A stretch of 64,000 bases of DNA from Spirochaetaceae bacterium (lineage in GTDB: Bacteria > Spirochaetota > Spirochaetia > Treponematales > Treponemataceae): positions 1-64,000 of the forward strand of contig JAFQDD010000012.1 in assembly GCA_017416145.1 (NCBI GenBank). Reading direction: 5' to 3'. Positions 45,116 to 55,136 of this stretch are shown one piece after another (positions within the stretch are counted from its first letter, which is position 1; every line of letters starts with the position of its first letter). Under the pieces are notes generated by a model. It was not told where the DNA came from, did no database searches, and was given only the letters and a program-made list of their open reading frames with translations. The position numbers and the translations under genes were made by a program.

Positions 45116-46660
45116 ATGAAAAAAAAGTTTTTGTGTTGTTTCTTTATTTGTTTATCAATTTTTGCTATTTTTTCGGAAGGATACAAAATAGAAAACGTAG
45201 AATATGAATTAACAGGTTTGACAAGGGAAAATTCACTAAAATCAAAAATCCCAGTTGATACTACTACTGTTTTTCCATCGGAAAAAGAATTGGAAGAATA
45301 TATCAACAATTTACAAAAGCGAATTGTAAACAATCGTATTTTCGATTCTGCCAGTGTAGAAATTACCACTATTGAACCAAGCGAAAACTATACAAAGGTT
45401 TCAATTTTAATAAAAACAGATGACACTTGGAACATTATTGCTCTTCCATACCCTTCATTTGACTCAAACTCCGGATTTAAACTTAAATTAAAAATCAAAG
45501 ATTATAATTTTTTAGGCTCCATGGAGACATTTGATTTAACTGGGAATTATATATTTGACACAGAAGAAAAGAAGCACGAATTTGATTTAAGTTTTGATAT
45601 TCCATTCCCTACTTTTAATTTTATAAGTTTCAATGCTTCGTTTAAAATGGATTTTGAAATTGGCTATACATACGGCGATAGTTCTCCTAGTTTTGATTTA
45701 GGGCAAAGTCTTGATTTTACTAAACAATTTAATGAAATTATAGGTGTAAATTTAAGTTTAGGTAATACATTTTACATTGATCCTGAATATGAAGATTATG
45801 GAGATAAATTTTACTTAAAGGATAATATTTCAGTATCTTTTCCAGTTAAACTCGCTGAAATCAAGAATTTTGGTGATGTTTTATGGACACCAAGTGGTTC
45901 ATTCACTGTAAAATGGGATTTTGATGCTTTTAAAAACATTGGATGCTGTGGATTAACTCATAAAGATTTATTTGGACCAGAATTTTCTTTTGGACATTCT
46001 ATTTCAACAGGACGAGTTAATTGGGAAGGAAATTTTAGAAACGGTTTTAACATTTCTATTGCTCAAACCTACGATTATAACTGTTATACTGATTCATTAC
46101 TCCCATATTTCAATTTCAATTCTAAACTATACAAAAAGTTTTCTGATGTAGTCGCTTTAGCATCAGCTCAGCAGTTCTTCATTAATGTTGATGGAAATAC
46201 ATCAGAAAAAGGTGGGGAACTTCGAGGTGTAAGAAATAGTTATTTTAACTCAAGTTCTGCTCTAATTCTAAATTTTGACTTACCAATTAGACTTTTTCAA
46301 ACTGATTGGGTAAGTTTTTTTAATTGGTTTGGTTTAGATTGGAAATGGACAAGATATGTTGATTTTGAATTTCAATTCAGTCCATTCCTTGACGTTGCTT
46401 TGTGTAAAAACTCAAGTACAGGTACTCAATTCCTAATAGAAGATGGATTTTATTCTTGTGGATTTGAAATGCTTGTTTATCCAAATAAGATGAAATCAAT
46501 AACAGGTCGTGTATCCCTTGGTATTGATGCTGTTAAGTTCTTGGATAAGGTTGGAAATAAGATTTCTATTGTAGATAAAGTTACAAACAGAGTGTTTAAC
46601 ACAGATTGGCGATATGGTTCTATGTGGGAATTATTTATCGGTATAGGATTATTCTACTAA
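45116..46660 (+). CDS. POTRA/beta-barrel outer-membrane protein (Omp85-like)
   Basis: The 514-aa product has a signal peptide (about 1-21), one POTRA-like domain (about 22-105, with the RIFDSASVEI and KVSILIKTDDTW strands) and then a long series of alternating amphipathic strands ending in the aromatic IGIGLFY. This is the plan of small Omp85 proteins (BamA/TamA-like) with a single POTRA, or of a related porin. AGAGGA precedes the ATG. It lies inside the polysaccharide operon, so surface-glycan or lipoprotein export is possible. Confidence 0.72.
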   Translation: MKKKFLCCFFICLSIFAIFSEGYKIENVEYELTGLTRENSLKSKIPVDTTTVFPSEKELEEYINNLQKRIVNNRIFDSASVEITTIEPSENYTKVSILIKTDDTWNIIALPYPSFDSNSGFKLKLKIKDYNFLGSMETFDLTGNYIFDTEEKKHEFDLSFDIPFPTFNFISFNASFKMDFEIGYTYGDSSPSFDLGQSLDFTKQFNEIIGVNLSLGNTFYIDPEYEDYGDKFYLKDNISVSFPVKLAEIKNFGDVLWTPSGSFTVKWDFDAFKNIGCCGLTHKDLFGPEFSFGHSISTGRVNWEGNFRNGFNISIAQTYDYNCYTDSLLPYFNFNSKLYKKFSDVVALASAQQFFINVDGNTSEKGGELRGVRNSYFNSSSALILNFDLPIRLFQTDWVSFFNWFGLDWKWTRYVDFEFQFSPFLDVALCKNSSTGTQFLIEDGFYSCGFEMLVYPNKMKSITGRVSLGIDAVKFLDKVGNKISIVDKVTNRVFNTDWRYGSMWELFIGIGLFY

Positions 46661-46678
46661 TAAACATAGAGGAAAAAA

Positions 46679-47650
46679 ATGGAAAAAAATAGCAAAATTT
46701 ACGTTGCTGGACACAGAGGCTTAGTTGGAAGTGCTATAGTTCGCTGTTTACAAGCAAAAGGTTACTCAAATATCGTAACAAAAACTCATTCTGAACTAGA
46801 TTTATTAAATCAAGAAGCTGTAAACGCTTTTTTTGCAAATGAAAAACCTGATTATGTGTTTTTAGCAGCTGCCCACGTAGGTGGAATTGGTGCAAACTCC
46901 ACTTATCCCGCTGATTTTATTTATCGAAATATGATGATTGGTTTTAATGTAGTTGAAGCAAGTCGTCAATATGGTGTAAAAAAACTTATGAATCTCGGTT
47001 CAACTTGTATTTATCCTAAAATGGCAGAACAACCAATAAAAGAAGAATCATTACTAACAGGAGCTCTAGAGCCAACAAATGATGCATATGCTCTTGCAAA
47101 AATTAGTGTAATTAAATTATGTACAGCTTACAATAAACAATATGGAACAAACTTCTTGTCTGTAATGCCAACCAATCTCTACGGACCAGGTGATAACTAC
47201 GAATTACAAGGTTCTCACGTTTTACCTGCAATGATAAGAAAATTTCACGAAGCTAAAATAAACAAAACTGATAAAGTAGAACTTTGGGGAGATGGCTCAC
47301 CTTTGCGTGAATTCTTATACAGCGAAGATTTGGCTGATGCTGTTGTATATCTTATGGAAAATTGCAATGCTTCTGATTTACGTACTCCAACTGGAGATTT
47401 CGTAAATGTTGGAAGTGGAATCGAACTTACTATAAAAGAGTTAGCAGAAACAATATGTTCCATAGTGTACGAAGATACTCCAGAACGAAATTGTACACTA
47501 ACTTGGGATTCTACAAAACCAAATGGAACTCCAAGAAAACTTTGTGATATTACAAGACTATTGAATCTTGGTTGGAAACCAAAAACAAATCTAAAAGAAG
47601 GAATAAATCTTGCTTATAAAGATTTCCTTACTGGAAATGTAAAAAAATAA
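46679..47650 (+). CDS. fcl: GDP-L-fucose synthase
   Basis: The enzyme makes GDP-L-fucose from GDP-4-keto-6-deoxymannose by epimerisation and NADPH reduction. The 323-aa SDR protein has GHRGLVG (11-17) for NADPH, and S108, Y137 and K141 as the catalytic S-YxxxK set. It also has HVGGIGANSTYPADFI and NLYGPGDNY, typical of Fcl. The GDP-mannose dehydratase partner is not in this window. It closes the polysaccharide operon and implies that fucose or a related sugar is used in the surface glycan. Confidence 0.95.
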   Translation: MEKNSKIYVAGHRGLVGSAIVRCLQAKGYSNIVTKTHSELDLLNQEAVNAFFANEKPDYVFLAAAHVGGIGANSTYPADFIYRNMMIGFNVVEASRQYGVKKLMNLGSTCIYPKMAEQPIKEESLLTGALEPTNDAYALAKISVIKLCTAYNKQYGTNFLSVMPTNLYGPGDNYELQGSHVLPAMIRKFHEAKINKTDKVELWGDGSPLREFLYSEDLADAVVYLMENCNASDLRTPTGDFVNVGSGIELTIKELAETICSIVYEDTPERNCTLTWDSTKPNGTPRKLCDITRLLNLGWKPKTNLKEGINLAYKDFLTGNVKK

Positions 47651-47754
47651 TTTTAAGTAAAACTTATTTATATTAAAATTTACAAAGCATAGTTTATTGA
47701 GGAACACTACATTTTTTTCCTTGATTCGACTTTGTTAAGATTAAAACAAAATGT

Positions 47755-47792
47755 AAATCCAAAAATTTATAGAAAATTTTTGGATTTTTTTT
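47755..47792 (+). terminator. Intrinsic terminator of the polysaccharide operon
   Basis: AAATCCAAAAATT (47755-47767) pairs exactly with 47775-47787 over a 7-nt loop and leads into a T-run. It lies about 105 nt after the fcl stop. Confidence 0.88.
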
Positions 47793-47885
47793 CTCGTTTA
47801 CATTATTTGAAGAACCGAAATAAAGATGTCTTTAAAAGATTAAGTGAAATGTCCTTGATCTAGAGTTTAATACTCCAATTTAAAC

Positions 47886-47932
47886 AAAAAAAGACTGTCT
47901 CAAAAACTAAAATAGTCTTTAAGACAGTCTTT
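47886..47932 (-). terminator. Intrinsic terminator of the small outer-membrane protein gene
   Basis: On the minus strand an 11-bp stem (AAAGACTGTCT, 47890-47900 with 47922-47932) with an internal secondary pairing is followed by T7. It lies 40 nt after the stop at 47973. Confidence 0.9.
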
Positions 47933-47972
47933 CGTATAATCAAGAAAACTTGATTAACAGATTATTTCTAGA

Positions 47973-48443
47973 TTAGAACCAGAAACGGATACCACCAGCT
48001 GCATTAAATGCAATAAAATTGAAACCGATTTTTGGTAAAATTTGTAATGTTGGGTTGTATGCAATTTGGATATATGGTTCAATAAAACCATCAACAAAGA
48101 ACATATTTAAACCAGCAACAACACGTGGTGAAACGTTTAGATATAAATCATCGCCACCAATACCAACACCAGCACCAAGACCACCACCAACGAAGTAGTT
48201 TACAGGACCAGCTAGATTTGCATTCATCATCCATAGATCAGCTGTACCACCAATAAAGAAGTAGTCACCTGCAATTGTTAAATCAGCAGCAAAAACGTAT
48301 GGAAGTTGGTCAAGTTTGAAAGTAACAGCTAGACCGCCACCTCCAACACCACCGCCACCTTGTACACCAATACCGAAAGCGAATACGCTAACAGTACTTA
48401 CTACTAAAGCTAAAACTAAAATAGCAATAAGTTTCTTTTTCAT
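47973..48443 (-). CDS. Small outer-membrane beta-barrel protein (DUF3996/BAPKO_0422-like)
   Basis: The 156-aa product has a clear signal peptide (cleavage after FAF-like residues near 22), a glycine-rich start, and about eight short amphipathic strands ending in GGIRFWF, with the terminal aromatic expected of outer-membrane barrels. Size and pattern recall the spirochaete DUF3996/BAPKO_0422 family, an assignment I hold tentatively. It stands alone with a perfect-consensus promoter, GGAG at the ATG and a strong terminator, so it is probably very abundant. Confidence 0.75.
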   Translation of the reverse strand: MKKKLIAILVLALVVSTVSVFAFGIGVQGGGGVGGGGLAVTFKLDQLPYVFAADLTIAGDYFFIGGTADLWMMNANLAGPVNYFVGGGLGAGVGIGGDDLYLNVSPRVVAGLNMFFVDGFIEPYIQIAYNPTLQILPKIGFNFIAFNAAGGIRFWF

Positions 48444-48473
48444 GAAAATCTCCTTATATGTTTTCTATAAATT

Positions 48474-48502
48474 ATTATATCACAAAAAAGTGTGTTTGTC
48501 AA
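48474..48502 (-). promoter_or_regulatory. Perfect-consensus sigma70 promoter
   Basis: On the minus strand TTGACA (48497-48502) and TATAAT (48474-48479) are exactly 17 nt apart. It gives a leader of about 24 nt with a GGAG site before the ATG at 48443. Confidence 0.9.
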
Positions 48503-48526
48503 TTTTTAAGAAAAATGAAAATGAAT

Positions 48527-49603
48527 TTAATATGATTTTTTTGCGATATTTCGTAAACTTACAACAGGACAATAGTTTTCGATGCAAGAATACATTTCAT
48601 TAGACAAACTTTTATTATCATAATTACTTACATAATCAGCAAATAACATAAAATTATTCCAAATATTATTATTTAGCATCCAATCATTTATATCAGCATA
48701 GGTTGTTGCCAATTCAAAAAAATTATGCAAATTTGTATATTCATATTCACAATTTCTCATGGATAATATTTCATTTATTCGGGTAAATGCAGCCAAAGTT
48801 CCCAGTGTAATTGCAAAAAAAGCTTTATCTTCAACTTTATTTTCATGATAAAAATTTGCTATTTTAACATAAGCTGGAATAAACTTTTTGGAATCAATTC
48901 TATACAATAAAAAGTATTTATCAGCTAGACGAGGTTGTTTAGCTGCATTTATAGTTGCTAAGGAATAAGAATAATTTTCGCCAACTGGGGAATAATAAGA
49001 ACTTTCTTCCAAAATCGAGAGCAAAGATTCCTCATAAAGTTTCTCATCACCTTGTAATTGTGCTAAATAGGCTAAATCAAACTTAATATCAAGTTGTGTA
49101 TCAGGAACATCTAAAATATCAGAAAAAGAAAGGGCTCTAGCATAATATTCTTTCGCAATATCATATTCCCCTTCATACATATAAACTTTTCCGATTAAAT
49201 AATCAGCCTCGGGATATTCTAAGTAATTTTCCAAATATAGTTGAATATTTGTGATTGAATTTGAAAAATATGAAGCACCCAATTTGTCCAACAATTCATT
49301 TATTAGATTTACGGCATCATAAGAGTTTCTTGATTCTAAAACGTACAAAACATCAGGAATTAAATCCCCAACCTGTTGAACTGGGAGGAGAATAATTGCT
49401 GATTCTAAAATTGAAATTTTTTCTTTGTATTCTTTTTGACGTAATTCTTTTGCAATTTCTGCATATCTTAATGCACTTGCTGGATCGTCTTCGTCCAAAG
49501 CCCGAGTTGCTTGTTCCAAAGCTTTCCACGAGTTTTGGGGATTTTCACCAAACAAAAATGAAAAACAAATCAAAAAAATAACAAATATTATAAACTTTTT
49601 CAA
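48527..49603 (-). CDS. Exported TPR-like repeat protein
   Basis: The 358-aa product has a signal peptide (about 1-19, ending before ENPQNSW) and helical repeats of tetratricopeptide type, for example DEDDPASALRYAEIAKELRQ and GEYDIAKEYYARALSFSD. No lipobox Cys is present. It is probably a periplasmic scaffold. Its ATG overlaps the ispG stop (ATGA), so it is translated together with ispG, though the functional reason is unclear. Confidence 0.8.
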   Translation of the reverse strand: MKKFIIFVIFLICFSFLFGENPQNSWKALEQATRALDEDDPASALRYAEIAKELRQKEYKEKISILESAIILLPVQQVGDLIPDVLYVLESRNSYDAVNLINELLDKLGASYFSNSITNIQLYLENYLEYPEADYLIGKVYMYEGEYDIAKEYYARALSFSDILDVPDTQLDIKFDLAYLAQLQGDEKLYEESLLSILEESSYYSPVGENYSYSLATINAAKQPRLADKYFLLYRIDSKKFIPAYVKIANFYHENKVEDKAFFAITLGTLAAFTRINEILSMRNCEYEYTNLHNFFELATTYADINDWMLNNNIWNNFMLFADYVSNYDNKSLSNEMYSCIENYCPVVSLRNIAKKSY

Positions 49604-50745
49604 AGTGATTCTAATTCCTCTCTAAATGCTTTATCGGCATTTTCTTGTAGAGAATTTAGTTTTTGCTGCGTATCAAGAGAAGGATTTTCATCTGGATGAA
49701 TTGTGCGAACAACTTTTCCTTTTTTGAAAATAATTACAGAATCACCTGTTCCTGTAATACCAATATCAGCATGTTTGCCTTCTCCAGGACCATTTACAAC
49801 ACAGCCCATAACAGCCACAGTAATGTCTTTTTTCAAAGAAGCAAGTTCTGGTTGCCATCTTTTTACAAATCCGTGAACATCAAATCCATTTCTACCACAT
49901 CTTGGGCAAGAAACAATTTGTACGCCCCCTTCTCGTTTGCCGATTTCCCGCAAAATTTCTCTTGCAGTAATAACTTCGCTTTCTGGAGTGTCTGAAAGGC
50001 TCACTCTAATTGTGGAACCAATTCCTTCTGTTAAGAGATGGGAAAAAGCTAAAGTACTTTTTACAACGCCATTTATCAAAGGACCAGCTTCTGTAACCCC
50101 AATATGCAGCGGTGTATTGTATTTACTTGCAAAAAGTTCGTTACATTCAATTGTTTCTTTTACGCTAGAAGCTTTCATAGATACACAATAATTTTTAAAA
50201 TCAAGTTGATTAAAAACTTCTGTTTCTCTAAAAGCTGTTTCTGCAAGAGCTTCCGCCCTTGTAATTTTGCCAGATTCAACTTTATCTGCCAAATCTCGTG
50301 GTAAACTTCCAGCATTTATTCCAACGCGAATAGCAACATTTTTTTCTTTGCATTTATCTACAACTGCCTTTACATTTTCAACAGAGCCAATATTTCCAGG
50401 ATTAATTCTAATTTTAGAAACATTACCTTCTAGACATTTTAGAGCAAGTTTGTAGTCAAAGTGTATATCTGCCACAACTGGTAAAACAGACACATCAGCA
50501 ATAGCACACAAGGCTACAGCACTTTCCATATCAGGAACAGCAAAACGAACTATATCACATCCTAAAGCAGCTAAATCATTTATTCGCTTAGAAATAGAAA
50601 AAAGAGCATCTGGATTTTTTTCAATCCCAACAATGCTCTCTTTCCACATAGTTTGAATTGAAATCGGAGCATTTCCTCCAATTTCAACTTGTTTTATGTT
50701 CCCCTTTCCACCAATTTTTATTGAAGAAGGAGTATTAAATTTCAT
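49600..50745 (-). CDS. ispG: 4-hydroxy-3-methylbut-2-enyl diphosphate synthase
   Basis: IspG carries out the Fe-S dependent reductive step of the MEP isoprenoid pathway. The 381-aa product has the TIM-barrel start (PISIQTMWKES), DIVRFAVPD, DIHFDYKLAL and KIRINPGNIG. The C-terminal 4Fe-4S ligands lie in CPRCGRNGFD and MGCVVNGPGEGKHADIGITG. Length is typical for the bacterial short form. AGGA lies 11 nt before the ATG. A weak promoter (TTTACA, 18 nt, GATAAA) ends 6 nt before the ATG, so the leader type is uncertain. Confidence 0.96.
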   Translation of the reverse strand: MKFNTPSSIKIGGKGNIKQVEIGGNAPISIQTMWKESIVGIEKNPDALFSISKRINDLAALGCDIVRFAVPDMESAVALCAIADVSVLPVVADIHFDYKLALKCLEGNVSKIRINPGNIGSVENVKAVVDKCKEKNVAIRVGINAGSLPRDLADKVESGKITRAEALAETAFRETEVFNQLDFKNYCVSMKASSVKETIECNELFASKYNTPLHIGVTEAGPLINGVVKSTLAFSHLLTEGIGSTIRVSLSDTPESEVITAREILREIGKREGGVQIVSCPRCGRNGFDVHGFVKRWQPELASLKKDITVAVMGCVVNGPGEGKHADIGITGTGDSVIIFKKGKVVRTIHPDENPSLDTQQKLNSLQENADKAFREELESL

Positions 50746-50770
50746 TGATATTTTATCCTAAAATTTTTGA

Positions 50771-50810
50771 AAGTTTGTAAAAGAACTGATTTTAGTCCTT
50801 TTACAAACTT
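50771..50810. terminator. 13-bp stem-loop after the V-ATPase operon
   Basis: AAGTTTGTAAAAG (50771-50783) pairs exactly with 50798-50810, with further inner pairing. It lies between the atpK stop and ispG. The U-run is weak on both sides, so its termination strength is uncertain. Confidence 0.65.
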
Positions 50811-50837
50811 TTCTTAGAGTATTTCGTAAAATCGAAA

Positions 50838-51266
50838 TTAGAATAGGAATGAGAATACCATAGCGAACAATGCTACAGTTTCACAAAGACCTACAACCAT
50901 GATGTATTGTGAGAAACCTTTTCCTGTTTCACCAAGAGCATCAGATGCTGCAGCACCAGCTTTGCCTTGTGCGATAGCAGAAGCTGCCATAGCAATACCT
51001 GAGAAAATACCAAGAATTAGAGCTGCTGCAGGTTCGATTGTACCAGCCACTAATTTGTCTCTAAGTTGTTGCATCAAAAGGAAGCCGTAAATTGTTTGTG
51101 TAAGAGGAGCACCAGCGAAAACTGTTAGAATAAAAGGAGCTGGTTTGTTGTTCATATAACAACGTTTCCAAGCACCAATAGCTGCGTTTCCAGCTGCTCC
51201 AATACCAATTGCAGAACCGATAGCTGCAATACCTAAAACAAAAGCTGCACCAATGTAACCAATCAT
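50838..51266 (-). CDS. atpK: V-type ATPase subunit K (proteolipid ring)
   Basis: Subunit K forms the membrane rotor that carries Na+ or H+. The 142-aa product has four membrane helices in two hairpins (IGYIGAAFVLGIAAIGSAIGIG and the repeat near 77-140). The ion-binding Glu lies in helix four (GLCETVALFAMV). Helix two has no matching carboxylate, so one site per two hairpins is likely, as in other V-type rings. It closes the operon 47 nt after atpI. Confidence 0.95.
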   Translation of the reverse strand: MIGYIGAAFVLGIAAIGSAIGIGAAGNAAIGAWKRCYMNNKPAPFILTVFAGAPLTQTIYGFLLMQQLRDKLVAGTIEPAAALILGIFSGIAMAASAIAQGKAGAAASDALGETGKGFSQYIMVVGLCETVALFAMVFSFLF

Positions 51267-51313
51267 ATAAATCTCCTATTTTTCGCTAATTTGCGAGTTA
51301 ATTGTTTAATATT

Positions 51314-53170
51314 TTATTCCTTTTCACTGAAAGGTTTATAACTAAATCCTGCCCAAGACATTCCCAAGTGATTGGAAAATTCCAAAGTATTTAAGCGAAC
51401 GCCGTGAACAATAACGGACAACACGTTTAATATCATATTTAATCCGTGTCCGAAGAACAACAATAAAATTGCTGCACAAATAATTGCACCACCCATCATA
51501 GGACCTGCCATTTCGTTTACAGTTGATGCAATAGCTCCACCTGCAAGACCAACAGCCCACAAACGAATGTATGATACAACATCAGAGAATACGTTTACAA
51601 CCCCAAGCAAGAGAGAAACGATATTTTTTGCACTTTCTGCAAGACCTGCACCAAAGTTGCCATCGTAGTTTCCAAAAATAAAGTTTAACAAGAAACCACC
51701 TAAAACAAGTGGAATTGTATAACTTGGCATTGGGAAACGAACAGAACTAACAACCATATTTAATACAACAAGATAAATCCCCCAAAGCATAACAAGAGAA
51801 CCAAGTTCACCTAATGCTTTTAAAGATTTGATGTAACGAACAATTCCCTTTAAGTGAGCAATTGAAAGTTGAATCAAAGCTAAGGTAAAACAGAAAATCT
51901 GGATATTTTGACTAACGTAAGTATCCATTTCTGATGAAATATTTGCTGTAACATTGGATAAGGCTGGTACAGACAAGTTTTTAAGCCAATCTGGTAAAAG
52001 GTTTGTATCAATACCAAACCAGCTACAAGTAACCATACCCCAACCAACAGTTGCAAGTCCGATTAACAAAAGCAAAAACATTGCACTAGCAGGTTTCTTC
52101 CCTTTGAAAATAGCAGAAAATAGACCACCTAAAGCTGCAACAACTAAGATAAGTCCGTATCCACCATCTCCAAAAATCATACCAAAGAAAATACAGAAGA
52201 AAAGCAAGAACCAGTTGGAAATGTCGTATTCTGTGTAACCTGGAACAGTTCCCAAAAAGTCAGTAACTGGATAAATCAAGCTAACTAACTTGTTGTTTTT
52301 AATTTTTGTAGGAACTGGATCATCTGCTTCTGGGTCAACAGCGGCAAATCCCCATTTTTCTGCTTCTGCAAGTTTTTTCACTTCTTCAGCGTTTTCTGTT
52401 GGCACATAACCTGTAAGCCATGCCAAAGCATGATTTTCAGCATTATCACAAGACATACCAGAAAAAGCATTTTCAAACTCAACCTGTTTTTCTTTAGCTT
52501 TAATTGCGTCTTTTAAGAAATTGATTTTAGAAGTTGTTGCCAACAATGTAGAATCAATTTTTGCAATCTTTGCATTCAAATCAGAAATATTTTGCTTCAT
52601 TGCTGAAGTTGATTTTTCTGGCATTGCAACAGCAAAAGCTTCTGCAGGTAAAGTTGGTAGATTTTCGTCTTTGGTAAAAAGCAAAAATCGTGCTGTGTTT
52701 TTGTCTTGATTTACAAAAACAGTTTCAATATCCTCTGGCAAAGTTGCGTATTTATTTGCAGGAATTTCGTACAAATGTAGATGCACACCTTTTTCAGAAA
52801 GATAAGCGAAATCTTCTAGATTAATTCCACCCCAGCGAGAAAGTCTGTCTAATTCAAGCTGATCTCTCATAATTTCGTTTTGAGCCTTTGTTTTTTCATC
52901 AAATAACGAAATCACTTGATCTGCAAAAATCATTGCATCACTTTCTTCAAGTGGATTGGAAGCTTTTACAGTTTTATCAAGTTTTAAATCCTGTAAAAGA
53001 CGAAGAGCAGTTTCTAAGTTAGATTGTTGTCCTTTTAACAAAGAAAGTTCTTCGCTATGACCTTCCAATTCTTCTAAGTGAACAAGCCCAAGTTTTCTTA
53101 AACTTTTAAGAGCTTGTCTTTTTTCTGCTTCTAGTAAAACTAAGAAGACTTTTTTCATAGGTACAATCAT
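51314..53170 (-). CDS. atpI: V-type ATPase subunit I (stator a-subunit)
   Basis: The 618-aa product has a long cytoplasmic N-terminal half with coiled coils (about 1-300) and a C-terminal membrane domain of about eight helices. The latter contains the DGGYGLILV and [28 protein letters not shown] stretches, including the key Arg ([13 protein letters not shown]) that faces the rotor carboxylate. Length is typical. It overlaps atpD by 4 nt (ATGA). It anchors the stator and forms the ion path with subunit K. Confidence 0.95.
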   Translation of the reverse strand: MIVPMKKVFLVLLEAEKRQALKSLRKLGLVHLEELEGHSEELSLLKGQQSNLETALRLLQDLKLDKTVKASNPLEESDAMIFADQVISLFDEKTKAQNEIMRDQLELDRLSRWGGINLEDFAYLSEKGVHLHLYEIPANKYATLPEDIETVFVNQDKNTARFLLFTKDENLPTLPAEAFAVAMPEKSTSAMKQNISDLNAKIAKIDSTLLATTSKINFLKDAIKAKEKQVEFENAFSGMSCDNAENHALAWLTGYVPTENAEEVKKLAEAEKWGFAAVDPEADDPVPTKIKNNKLVSLIYPVTDFLGTVPGYTEYDISNWFLLFFCIFFGMIFGDGGYGLILVVAALGGLFSAIFKGKKPASAMFLLLLIGLATVGWGMVTCSWFGIDTNLLPDWLKNLSVPALSNVTANISSEMDTYVSQNIQIFCFTLALIQLSIAHLKGIVRYIKSLKALGELGSLVMLWGIYLVVLNMVVSSVRFPMPSYTIPLVLGGFLLNFIFGNYDGNFGAGLAESAKNIVSLLLGVVNVFSDVVSYIRLWAVGLAGGAIASTVNEMAGPMMGGAIICAAILLLFFGHGLNMILNVLSVIVHGVRLNTLEFSNHLGMSWAGFSYKPFSEKE

Positions 53171-53799
53171 TGTTCAGTCTCCTCAATCTCAGTTTGTGTT
53201 TCAGAAGCAACTTCCAAATTCTTTTTAGAAATTTTACCACGAACAACGGCTGCAACTTGTTGATCACCAAGGTAAACTGTAATTTTTTTGATATTTGCCT
53301 TGGTTTCAGGGATTTTAACCTTTTCAAACAAGTTTACACGCTGTGTTGTAGTACGCAATTCCTTTGATAAAAGCCGAACTTGTTCATCTAGAACATCAGC
53401 TTCTAAATCGTAGGAAAGTGCTTTTTCCATTCTATCAGCAGCTAAATCAATCCATAAAGGTGTTGAATACAAATCGTATTCCCCACGGGAAAAATCTGCA
53501 CCTTCGTAAATTGGAATATTTACACCAGCAATATTTCCTGTTCCCTTTTTGATATTTTTAACTGTTACCATATCAGGCTTAAAAGCATTTTGTTCACCAA
53601 AAACTGCAATCCACTTAGAAAACTCTGCTTCTAAGGCTTTGCGTTTTTCACGAACTTCTTTTGCTCTTTGGTCAATACTGCGAATTTCTGTTTGGAGTTG
53701 CTGTTTTTTAAGAGTAAGGGTCGGAAGATAGCGTTGATACATTTTTAACGCATCTTTTTGAGCCTTTAATTCATTTTTTGTCAACTTAATTGTTGCCAT
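53167..53799 (-). CDS. atpD: V-type ATPase subunit D (central rotor stalk)
   Basis: The 210-aa product is mostly helical coiled coil, as expected of the shaft that turns inside the A3B3 head. The family start [30 protein letters not shown]-type sequence and the C-terminal [16 protein letters not shown] are recognisable. It lies 35 nt after atpB and overlaps atpI by 4 nt. A short acidic tail follows the family core. Confidence 0.93.
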   Translation of the reverse strand: MATIKLTKNELKAQKDALKMYQRYLPTLTLKKQQLQTEIRSIDQRAKEVREKRKALEAEFSKWIAVFGEQNAFKPDMVTVKNIKKGTGNIAGVNIPIYEGADFSRGEYDLYSTPLWIDLAADRMEKALSYDLEADVLDEQVRLLSKELRTTTQRVNLFEKVKIPETKANIKKITVYLGDQQVAAVVRGKISKKNLEVASETQTEIEETEQ

Positions 53800-53834
53800 A
53801 TAAATCCTCTATCAAACTTAAACTTTGCTCCAAA

Positions 53835-55136
53835 TTATTCAGCGTTATTTGGCCAATATTGAGCAATTAATTCTGATTTAATACCTGTTTCTTCTTTATC
53901 AAAACAAGATGCAAGTATCTTCCAACCTAAATCTAGGGCATTTTCTAGAGAAATGTTTACAGACAAGTCCATCATTTCTTTTTCGAACATTACACCATAT
54001 TTAAGTAATTTTTCGTCCCATTCAGACATCATAAATCCCATAGATTTTTTCTCTAGAGTGTCTTTATAAGCTGAATACAAACGAATCATACCGTCCATTA
54101 AAGCACGGTGGTCGTTACGGGTACTGCCGTTTACGTTTTGTTTTAGACGTGAAAGACTACCAAATGGTTCAATACGACCACCTTTTAAGTAGTACTGACC
54201 TTCTGTAATGTATCCTGTGTTGTCAGGAACTGGGTGTGTAACGTCATCTCCAGGCATTGTTGTAACAGCAAGAATTGTTACAGAACCAGCGTCGTCAAAG
54301 TCAACAGCTTTTTCGTAGCGAGAAGCAAGTTGAGAATACAAATCCCCTGGATATCCACGGTTTGATGGAACTTGCTCTTGGGTAATTGCAATTTCTTTCA
54401 TAGAGTCTGCAAAGTTTGTCATATCTGTTAAAAGAACAAGAACGTCTTTTCCTTGTAGAGCAAATTGTTCTGCTACAGCCAAAGACATATCTGGAACTTG
54501 CAAACATTCTACAGTTGGGTCAGCAGCTGTGTGAACAAACATAACAGTGCGGCTTAATGCTCCACCTTCTTCCAAAGTTTGTTTGAAATATAGGTAGTCA
54601 TCATATTTTAGACCCATACCACCAAGGATAATAACATCAACTTCGGCTTGCATAGCAATACGAGCAAGAAGTTGGTTGTAAGGTTCTCCAGAGATTGAGA
54701 AAATTGGAAGTTTTTGAGAAACAACCAATGTGTTAAACATATCAATCATTGGAATACCAGTTCTAATCATGCGTTTTGCAATAATACGCTTTGAAGGATT
54801 TACAGATGGTCCTCCGATTGGAACTAGGTTATCTTTTAGTGCAGGTCCCTTATCACGTGGAACACCAGCACCGTCAAAAATACGTCCCATTAAGTCTTCT
54901 GAAAAGCTAACTTGCATTTCGTGACCTAGGAAGCGGATTTTATCTCCTGTTGAAACACCACGACCACCAGCAAAAACTTGTAGTGAAACCAAGTCTCCGG
55001 CAATGCGGTTTACTTCTGCAAGAGAAGTTCCAAAAGATGTTTCAATTTCTGCAAGTTCACCGTATTTTACGTCTGTTGCACGAACAGTAATAACACTACC
55101 GTTAATTGATTCAATCTTTGAATATATTTTTTTCAT
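53835..55136 (-). CDS. atpB: V-type ATPase subunit B
   Basis: Subunit B is the non-catalytic partner of A in the hexameric head. The 433-aa product has the beta-barrel N-terminus, a degenerate nucleotide site ([18 protein letters not shown] in place of a P-loop), [15 protein letters not shown] and the [12 protein letters not shown]-terminal region. Length is a little short compared with 450-470 aa in many V-ATPases. It shares one base with the atpA stop. Confidence 0.97.
   Translation of the reverse strand: MKKIYSKIESINGSVITVRATDVKYGELAEIETSFGTSLAEVNRIAGDLVSLQVFAGGRGVSTGDKIRFLGHEMQVSFSEDLMGRIFDGAGVPRDKGPALKDNLVPIGGPSVNPSKRIIAKRMIRTGIPMIDMFNTLVVSQKLPIFSISGEPYNQLLARIAMQAEVDVIILGGMGLKYDDYLYFKQTLEEGGALSRTVMFVHTAADPTVECLQVPDMSLAVAEQFALQGKDVLVLLTDMTNFADSMKEIAITQEQVPSNRGYPGDLYSQLASRYEKAVDFDDAGSVTILAVTTMPGDDVTHPVPDNTGYITEGQYYLKGGRIEPFGSLSRLKQNVNGSTRNDHRALMDGMIRLYSAYKDTLEKKSMGFMMSEWDEKLLKYGVMFEKEMMDLSVNISLENALDLGWKILASCFDKEETGIKSELIAQYWPNNAE

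Larger units (their letters stand above)
47651..47972. other. 322-nt intergenic region with two convergent terminators
   Basis: The region between fcl and the small outer-membrane gene holds one terminator for each strand (annotated separately). I see no ORF with a ribosome binding site, no RNA gene and no repeat in the remaining AT-rich sequence. Confidence 0.6.
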
